This document shows, one piece after another, positions 15,118-20,135 of a DNA stretch of 20,135 nt. This DNA comes from Actinomycetota bacterium (GTDB lineage: Bacteria > Actinomycetota > Actinomycetes > S36-B12 > UBA10799). Position numbers and translations under genes: made by a program. Under the pieces are notes generated by a model. It did no database searches. It saw only the letters and a program-made list of their open reading frames with translations, and had not been told where the DNA came from. The stretch lies in NCBI GenBank assembly GCA_003452655.1, contig DMNR01000134.1, positions 1 to 20,135 of the forward strand. The letters run 5' to 3'. Position 1 is the stretch's first letter. Each line of letters starts with the position of its first letter.

Positions 15118-16608
15118 ATGGCAACCGAGTTGCGCGTCCCACCGGCCCAAGACCATCGATTTCTTGGTCAGCCGGTCGGCCTGGCGACCTTGTTTACCAC
15201 CGAGTTGTGGGAGCGCTTCAGTTACTACGGTATGCGCGCCATCTTGGTGCTGTACCTGGTAGCGCCAGCAGAAGACGGCGGACTCGGCATGAGCACCGCG
15301 CAGGCGGTGTCGATTTACGGCGTCTACTCCGCGATGGTGTGGCTACTGGCGGTGCCGGGTGGTTGGCTTTCTGACCGGGCATGGGGTCCCCGCAAGACCG
15401 TGCTGTTCGGCGCGATCGTCATCGCGGGCGGCCACTACGTGCTTGCCATCCCCACCTCCTGGGCGATCTGGCCAGGCCTCGCCTGCGTGGCAATTGGCAC
15501 GGGACTGCTCAAGCCAAATATCTCGGCGATGGTCGGTGGTCTCTACGACAACGACCCCGACGAAGGTGAGCGCCGCGACGCCGGATTCTCGATCTACTAC
15601 ATGGGCATCAATATCGGCGGCTTCATCGCACCCTTCATTTGTGGCTACCTTGGCGAACAGGTCGGCTGGCACATCGGCTTCGGCGCTGCAGGTGTGGGAA
15701 TGACCGTGGCGCTACTGGTCTACTGGCTGGCTTCCCCTCGCACCCTGGGTCCGATTGGTCTGCGAGTACCCAACCCCGCGTCACGCGAACTCATGCGCAA
15801 GGTGCTCACGATCGCCGGGATTCTGCTGGCAATCGTTGCGGTGCTAACGATCATCGACATCGCACTAGGAACCTTCGAGAGCTTCCATGTGATCTGGTTC
15901 CTGAGCGCGGTCACGATCGCGACACCGTTCATCTACTTCACGCGGATCTTCCAGAACAAGGCACTCGATACAACAGAGCGCAGCCGCATGCGCGCCTACA
16001 TCTGGATCTTCGTTGGCGCAGTCATGTTCTGGATGATCTTCGACCAAGGCGGTTCAATTCTCAACATCTTTGCCGACCAGAACACTGACCGAACGATCGG
16101 CAGCTTCACGTTCCCGGCGAGCTGGCTTCAGGCTGTCGACCCGATCGGAATCATCATCTTTGCTCCGATCTTCGCGCTGCTCTGGATGAGGTTGGGACGA
16201 CGGGCCCCATCACTTCCGGCGAAGTTCGCGCTGGCGATCATGCTCATTGGCGTCTCGTTCCTGGTCATGGCAGTCCTGGGCAAAATGTCCGCGGATGGCA
16301 GCCTCGTGGGCTGGTGGTGGCTGGTGCTGGTGTTCTTCATCCAAGTAATCGCCGAGCTGCTTCTGAGCCCAACCGGACTGTCGGCGTCAACGCAACTTGC
16401 GCCCCGAGGCATGGAGAGTCAGGTGCTCGCCTTGTGGTTCCTGGCAACAGCCGTCGGCGATGCGATCGGCGGGCTGGTGGCCGGTCTGCAGGAGACCCTC
16501 GGCAATGCCGGCTACTTCGCGATCCTCGGACTCGCTGCGATCGTGATGGCCGGAATCTTCGCAACCCAAATCAAACGCCTTCGCGGGCTGATGGTTGGCG
16601 TGCACTAG
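15118..16608 (+). CDS. POT/PTR-family proton-coupled peptide transporter
   Basis: This is an inner-membrane di-/tripeptide:H+ symporter of the major facilitator superfamily, 496 residues with about 12-14 hydrophobic helices. The family-defining ExxERFxYYG motif is complete in [11 protein letters not shown] (Glu29, Glu32, Arg33, Tyr36, Tyr37). A second PTR2 signature, [17 protein letters not shown], follows the loop at about residues 157-173. The MFS loop motif [13 protein letters not shown] between helices 2 and 3 is also present. The protein lacks a periplasmic insert and looks intact. It is monocistronic, with a divergent hydrolase gene upstream and a convergent phosphatase gene 20 bp downstream. 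The exact substrates, peptides or nitrate-like solutes, cannot be read from the sequence, but the ExxER motif favours peptides. Confidence 0.93.
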   Translation: MATELRVPPAQDHRFLGQPVGLATLFTTELWERFSYYGMRAILVLYLVAPAEDGGLGMSTAQAVSIYGVYSAMVWLLAVPGGWLSDRAWGPRKTVLFGAIVIAGGHYVLAIPTSWAIWPGLACVAIGTGLLKPNISAMVGGLYDNDPDEGERRDAGFSIYYMGINIGGFIAPFICGYLGEQVGWHIGFGAAGVGMTVALLVYWLASPRTLGPIGLRVPNPASRELMRKVLTIAGILLAIVAVLTIIDIALGTFESFHVIWFLSAVTIATPFIYFTRIFQNKALDTTERSRMRAYIWIFVGAVMFWMIFDQGGSILNIFADQNTDRTIGSFTFPASWLQAVDPIGIIIFAPIFALLWMRLGRRAPSLPAKFALAIMLIGVSFLVMAVLGKMSADGSLVGWWWLVLVFFIQVIAELLLSPTGLSASTQLAPRGMESQVLALWFLATAVGDAIGGLVAGLQETLGNAGYFAILGLAAIVMAGIFATQIKRLRGLMVGVH

Positions 16609-16628
16609 CTGCCCGCGGCCCGGGGCGA

Positions 16629-17222
16629 CTATTCCGGCGTTTGGTTCCATCCGGTAATTACGTGCTGGGTACGTTCGAATCCCAATGAAGACAGCGCTCC
16701 TGCTTCCAGCATGAACAATCGACCTGCATCCGAATGCAGGCCCAGCCAAGTCGCGGTCAGGATTCGCAGGACGTGTCCGTGGGCGACGAGAGCACAATCG
16801 CGTCCGGCGTCAAGTACCGGTAGGCAACGTTCGATGACCCGGTGACACCGAAGCGCAACCTCATCGGTGGTTTCGCCTGGAGTCTTGCCGGGCGGAATTG
16901 GGTGATCCCAAATCACCCAATTGGGGTCACCGAGCTCCACCCGGATGTCCGGTGTCGTGCGGCCTTCCCAGGCGCCGTAATCCCACTCGACCAAGTCATT
17001 GTCGATACCGTCGGGCTTCAGGCCAGCCAACGCAGCGGTGTCGCGCGCTCGCTCCATCGGCGAGCTCAATGTGAGACCAAAGGCGCGGTGACGCAATAGC
17101 GGCTCTAGTTCGGCGGCGCGCTTTCGTCCGTTCCTGGTCAACGGGATATCCGTTCGACCCGTGTGTTGCCCGGACTTGCTCCACTCAGTTTCGCCATGTC
17201 GAATCAGCACGATTTCAGCCAT
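16629..17222 (-). CDS. Histidine phosphatase family protein (phosphoglycerate-mutase-like)
   Basis: This is a 197-residue cytoplasmic phosphatase of the branch-1 histidine phosphatase superfamily. The phosphoaccepting motif LIRHGETEW (Arg8, His9) is at the very start. SSPMERARDTA supplies the second arginine (Arg58), LVEWDYGAWEG the catalytic Glu79, and LVAHGHVLR the second histidine (His148). All four core residues are present, so it should be active, but the substrate is unknown; relatives act on sugar phosphates or small phosphometabolites. The frame is open upstream to 17300, but ATG 17222 is chosen because it puts RHG at the normal position and has AAGG about 9 nt ahead. It follows the RNA methyltransferase gene by 19 bp on the same strand, so the two form an operon. 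Confidence 0.9.
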   Translation of the reverse strand: MAEIVLIRHGETEWSKSGQHTGRTDIPLTRNGRKRAAELEPLLRHRAFGLTLSSPMERARDTAALAGLKPDGIDNDLVEWDYGAWEGRTTPDIRVELGDPNWVIWDHPIPPGKTPGETTDEVALRCHRVIERCLPVLDAGRDCALVAHGHVLRILTATWLGLHSDAGRLFMLEAGALSSLGFERTQHVITGWNQTPE

Positions 17223-17241
17223 GTCGACACCTTGCCAGGTT

Positions 17242-18054
17242 CTAGTCAGCGTTGCCTGCCGCCAATACGTAGCAAGCAATCGCCGCTGCCGCTGCCACAT
17301 TCAACGAGTCCACACGTTCCGTCATTGGAATCCGCAGTTGTGTGTCGACCCTGGCGAATACTTCATCTGACAACCCCGGACCCTCACTGCCCAGCAACAG
17401 CGCCACGCGACCACCAGCTTGGGCGGGACTCCAGCCCCGCAAGTCGACGGCACTTGGCGCAGGGGTGAGTGCGACGCGTTCGAACCCCTGTTCTCCCAAG
17501 TCCTCCAGCAGCCAGGGCCACGGTTGTGCACGCGTCCACGGTGTCGTGAGGACAGCACCCATCGACACCTTCACGGCACGGCGATACAGCGGGTCCGCGC
17601 ACTGGGGTGAGACCAATACCGCGTCCGCACCGAGCGCAGCGGCGGTCCGGAAGATCAAGCCAACATTTGTGTGGTCGACCAAGTCCTCAAGCACGACCAC
17701 AAACTTGGCATCCTCGAGCACCTCGGGAACGCTTGGCAGCGGCTTGCGCACGAACGCCGCGAGCGCGCCACGGTGAAGCCGATACCCGGTGACCGACTTC
17801 AGCAGAGCTTCGTCAGCCAGGAAGACGGTGCAGTCGTGCTGCGCCAACTGTGATTCCAGACCGGGTAGCCACTTAGCCTCCATCAACGCACTAAGCGGAA
17901 CGAATCCCGCGTCGAGGGCACGCAGGATCACCTTCTCCCCCTCCGCCAAGAAAATGCCCTCGGCCGGTTCCATCCGCATCCGCAGCTGCATGTCCGTCAG
18001 GTTCGTGAACGGTGCGAGGCGGGGATCATGGGGATCGTGCACGTGAATCGTCAC
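17242..18054 (-). CDS. TrmH/SpoU-family RNA 2'-O-methyltransferase
   Basis: This SPOUT-fold enzyme of 270 residues uses S-adenosylmethionine to methylate a ribose 2'-OH in rRNA or tRNA. All three SpoU motifs are present. Motif 1 is NVGLIFRTAAALGADAVLV (Asn130, Arg136), motif 2 is LLLGSEGPGLSDEV (Glu224), and motif 3 is IPMTERVDSLNVAAAAAIA (Asn252) in the C-terminal knot. The N-terminal 110 residues, with IFLAEGEKVILRAL, form the substrate-binding domain seen in TrmH-like proteins. The target nucleotide is not predictable from sequence. The GTG start at 18054 lacks a Shine-Dalgarno sequence, but the -10-like TAGCCT lies 6 nt upstream, so it is probably leaderless. It is first in an operon with the histidine phosphatase gene. 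Confidence 0.9.
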   Translation of the reverse strand: MTIHVHDPHDPRLAPFTNLTDMQLRMRMEPAEGIFLAEGEKVILRALDAGFVPLSALMEAKWLPGLESQLAQHDCTVFLADEALLKSVTGYRLHRGALAAFVRKPLPSVPEVLEDAKFVVVLEDLVDHTNVGLIFRTAAALGADAVLVSPQCADPLYRRAVKVSMGAVLTTPWTRAQPWPWLLEDLGEQGFERVALTPAPSAVDLRGWSPAQAGGRVALLLGSEGPGLSDEVFARVDTQLRIPMTERVDSLNVAAAAAIACYVLAAGNAD

Positions 18055-18060
18055 CCGGCG

Positions 18061-18093
18061 AGGCTACTTGCGCCTGCCCGGTAGGATTTACCG
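18061..18093. promoter_or_regulatory. Compact divergent promoter with palindrome
   Basis: Only 42 bp separate the methyltransferase GTG (18054, minus) from the ATG at 18097 (plus). The minus strand has TAGCCT (18066-18061), 6 nt before its GTG. The plus strand has TAGGAT (18082-18087), 9 nt before its ATG; its AGGA could alternatively serve as a distant Shine-Dalgarno. The plus -10 lies inside a 15-bp palindrome CGGTA-GGATT-TACCG (18079-18093). No clear -35 boxes were seen. Confidence 0.4.
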
Positions 18094-18096
18094 ACC

Positions 18097-18882
18097 ATGA
18101 CTGAGCAACCCTTGTTCGCCGTCTCGACGCTGTCGACACTGGCTGAACCAATCCCCCGTACCGTGGTCCTCACGACGTGGGTAAACAGTTGGCTAGATGG
18201 GCAGTGCCCTGCGGACGACATCTCAGAAGCTCTGGAACTATTCGGCCCCCAACGCATGTTGTTGGCACCGCAGAGCGACAACAACAGATGCGGACTACTC
18301 GTCGGACTGGCAAACCTCGGACTGAAGCCAGGTTCATCGACGCCGCGCCTGCGGGCGGTTCTGCCGGCTCCCGGTGACCCATCAGGACTGCCCGGACCAG
18401 CCTCATTCAACCAAGAGGCAGTGTCAGTCGGCCAAGCGATCGTGATCGATGAGCGGCACATCGGCCTCGTTCCCCGGGTCTCCGAACACGAGACGACCTG
18501 GATCGGCTACCCGACTCCGATGGACTCCATTGCCAGCGTGAAGATCCGCGCGGAAGAATCGTCGCGAGCTGTTCGGGCAGCTTTGATCGATGCAACCGCG
18601 GAGCTTGCCGCAATGGACCTGGCAACGGGACGCGACGCGATTGCCGATTCCATGGCTGATCTCAACCAGCGTCTACGTCGCGTCGAATTACCCTCGAACC
18701 TCGATGGCCCCGCCCGCCACACAATTCATACCGCCGCCCAGATCCTTGGCGTCTGCGAAATTGCTCAGGGCGCCCTTCCTCTCGCCGCAACGACTGCGAT
18801 GGACCGCCAACGTGCGCAGGTACTCACCGAACTGGCAACCACGGCGCGCCACTGCCTCGCCGCGGCCGCGAGCCCGCGATAG
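18097..18882 (+). CDS. Conserved-looking actinobacterial protein of unknown function upstream of serB
   Basis: I do not recognise a functional family for this 261-residue protein. It has no signal peptide or membrane helix. The first half has a compact, Pro/Gly-rich segment, LRAVLPAPGDPSGLPGPASF (about 88-107), followed by FNQEAVSVGQAIVIDERHIGLVP. This reads like an ordered domain with conserved turns. From about residue 150 to the end it is Ala-rich and predicted helical, with a few acidic and Arg residues. The coding pattern is normal for the window. serB begins 13 bp after its stop, so the two are very likely co-transcribed, which hints at a link with serine or amino-acid metabolism; that is inference only. 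The start ATG follows TAGGAT by 9 nt. Confidence 0.7.
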   Translation: MTEQPLFAVSTLSTLAEPIPRTVVLTTWVNSWLDGQCPADDISEALELFGPQRMLLAPQSDNNRCGLLVGLANLGLKPGSSTPRLRAVLPAPGDPSGLPGPASFNQEAVSVGQAIVIDERHIGLVPRVSEHETTWIGYPTPMDSIASVKIRAEESSRAVRAALIDATAELAAMDLATGRDAIADSMADLNQRLRRVELPSNLDGPARHTIHTAAQILGVCEIAQGALPLAATTAMDRQRAQVLTELATTARHCLAAAASPR

Positions 18883-18895
18883 CGTCAGAGCCACA

Positions 18896-20098
18896 ATGAC
18901 CGAAACGCTGCTCGTCACCATCACCGGCCCTGACCGCCCGGGCGTCACTACTCGCCTACTCGGGGCCCTGGCACCGTCGGGCTTCCCCGTGCTCGATATC
19001 GAACAGGTCGTCATCCGGGGGCACTTGGTGCTCGGTCTGTTGCTGTCCGTTGATGACGCCTCCGCTGACGCCCGTTCACAGGCCGTGGCAGCTGTGAGTG
19101 CGGCAGCGACCGAGCTTGGCGTGCAGTGCGATGTCCAGCCGGGGAACGTTGAGGTTGGCTCCCGCCATCCTGACCGCTTACTCGTGACCGTGATGGGCCA
19201 GCCACTGTGCCCCGCGGGACTGACAGCGGTCGCCGGAGCAATTGCCGAACGTGGTGGCAACATCGACCGGATCGTGAGAGTTGCCTCCTATCCGGTGACG
19301 GCGCTCGAGCTAGAGGTTTCCGGTGCCGATCATGATGACTTACGGCAAGCACTCGCCAGAGTCGCGTCGGACAGTGGAGTGGACCTCTCGGTTCAGCATC
19401 CAGGCCTCACCAGGCGCGGCTCTCGCCTCGTCGTCATGGATGTCGATTCGACTCTCATCCAGGACGAAGTAATCGAGCTAATCGCAGCACACGCAGACTG
19501 TCAGGAGGCCGTCGCTGAGGTGACGACGAGGGCGATGGCAGGTGAGATCGACTTCGCGGAATCGCTGCACGAACGGGTCGCGTTGCTTGCGGGTGTGCCG
19601 GTCGAAGCCCTTGACGCGGTTCGCCAAAAAGTGCGACTCACGCCCGGCGCTCGCACGCTATGCCGAACTCTGCATCACCTCGGGTTTCGCGTGGCGCTCG
19701 TGAGCGGAGGCTTCCACGAAGTAGTCGACGCGATCGCGGCGGAGTTGGGTGTCGAGAACGTCCGAGCGAACCGGCTAGAAGTCGTGGACGGAATCCTCAC
19801 GGGTCGCACACTCGGCCCAGTCGTTGACCGGGCAGCAAAGGCTGCAGCACTCGAAGAATTCGCAGCTATGTACCAAATTCCGCTGGCCCGTACCGTGGCA
19901 ATTGGTGACGGCGCCAACGATCTCGACATGCTGGCACGAGCTGGGCTCGGTATTGCTTTCAATGCCAAGCCAGTCGTACGCGATCAAGCAGACACTGCCG
20001 TCAACGTTCCTTACCTGGATTCGGTCCTCTTCCTCCTCGGGATTCCGCGGGAGGAGATTGAGTCCGCTGAGCCTTGCCCGGTCGAGTCCGACGACTAG
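18896..20098 (+). CDS. serB: Phosphoserine phosphatase with two N-terminal ACT domains
   Basis: This is the last enzyme of serine biosynthesis, converting O-phosphoserine to serine and phosphate in the cytoplasm. The 400-residue protein has two ACT regulatory domains: about residues 1-80, beginning LLVTITGPDRPGV, and about 95-170, beginning LLVTVMGQPLCPAGL. These usually bind serine or another amino acid for feedback control. The HAD catalytic domain follows. Motif I is DVDST (Asp182, Asp184), motif II is ALVSGGF, and motif IV is IGDGANDLDM (Asp338, Asp342), all intact. The architecture matches mycobacterial SerB2. The frame is open upstream to 18590, but that part overlaps the preceding gene, and ATG 18896 begins exactly at the ACT domain. 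The Shine-Dalgarno sequence is weak. Confidence 0.96.
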   Translation: MTETLLVTITGPDRPGVTTRLLGALAPSGFPVLDIEQVVIRGHLVLGLLLSVDDASADARSQAVAAVSAAATELGVQCDVQPGNVEVGSRHPDRLLVTVMGQPLCPAGLTAVAGAIAERGGNIDRIVRVASYPVTALELEVSGADHDDLRQALARVASDSGVDLSVQHPGLTRRGSRLVVMDVDSTLIQDEVIELIAAHADCQEAVAEVTTRAMAGEIDFAESLHERVALLAGVPVEALDAVRQKVRLTPGARTLCRTLHHLGFRVALVSGGFHEVVDAIAAELGVENVRANRLEVVDGILTGRTLGPVVDRAAKAAALEEFAAMYQIPLARTVAIGDGANDLDMLARAGLGIAFNAKPVVRDQADTAVNVPYLDSVLFLLGIPREEIESAEPCPVESDD

Positions 20099-20135
20099 CC
20101 GACACTGACGACTAAAGCCTGTCGCATATGTCAGC

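Noticed and set aside
16609..16628. GC-rich stretch between the transporter and phosphatase genes, considered as a terminator.
   Set aside because: Only a 4-bp stem with mismatches could be formed, and there is no T tract.
17223..17300. Longer start for the histidine phosphatase.
   Set aside because: The extra residues overlap the methyltransferase 3' end and precede the normal N-terminal RHG motif. ATG 17222 has its own ribosome-binding site.
18590..18895. In-frame upstream extension of serB.
   Set aside because: It overlaps the preceding gene in another frame. The ACT domain begins exactly at ATG 18896.
20099..20135. The last 37 bases after serB.
   Set aside because: There is no hairpin with a T tract and no start of a further gene that could be supported.

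Overview
The window looks like chromosomal DNA of an actinomycete (Actinomycetota) of moderately high GC (about 60% by eye). The signs are a WS/DGAT-type acyltransferase, an Abhydrolase_9-type membrane hydrolase, a SerB with two ACT domains, frequent GTG starts, and several genes whose start codon lies 6-9 nt after a TANNNT -10 box with no Shine-Dalgarno sequence (leaderless-type starts). No tRNA, rRNA, CRISPR array, insertion sequence or prophage was recognised. The genus cannot be told from the sequence alone.

Layout. Positions 1-3960 hold the sbcD-sbcC nuclease operon on the plus strand (sbcD cut by the window edge). A solitary Flp-type pilin gene (minus, 4036-4236) and a secreted GH25 muramidase (plus, 4420-5271) diverge from an intergenic region with two perfect inverted repeats. 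The GH25 gene overlaps by ATGA with a flavoprotein disulfide reductase (5268-6677), whose 3' end overlaps that of a convergent PAP2 phosphatase gene (6661-7557). A flavodoxin-like N-terminal fragment (7612-7782) follows.

Positions 7779-10222 (minus) hold the most unusual unit. An OLD/RecF-like AAA ATPase of DUF3696 type is joined by a GTGA overlap to a 355-residue protein of unknown function whose C-terminal half resembles the phospholipase-D-like MIT_C domain of eukaryotic MITD1. This resembles two-gene conflict/defence modules, but the function is inferred. A 17-bp palindrome separates it from the divergent WS/DGAT acyltransferase gene (10282-11706).

A bidirectional hairpin terminator then precedes a minus-strand pair: a multi-pass Abhydrolase_9-type serine hydrolase (12919-14937) and a dynamin/Era-like GTPase with a hydrophobic C-terminus (11719-12855). 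A POT peptide transporter (15118-16608) faces a TrmH/SpoU-type RNA methyltransferase plus histidine phosphatase operon (18054 down to 16629). Divergent from that operon, across only 42 bp, is a conserved-looking gene of unknown function followed by serB (18097-20098), the last step of serine biosynthesis.

Most of the content is housekeeping or cell-envelope metabolism: DNA end processing, peptidoglycan cleavage, lipid phosphate hydrolysis, wax ester/TAG synthesis, peptide uptake, RNA methylation and serine synthesis. The DUF3696 ATPase pair is the accessory-looking part.
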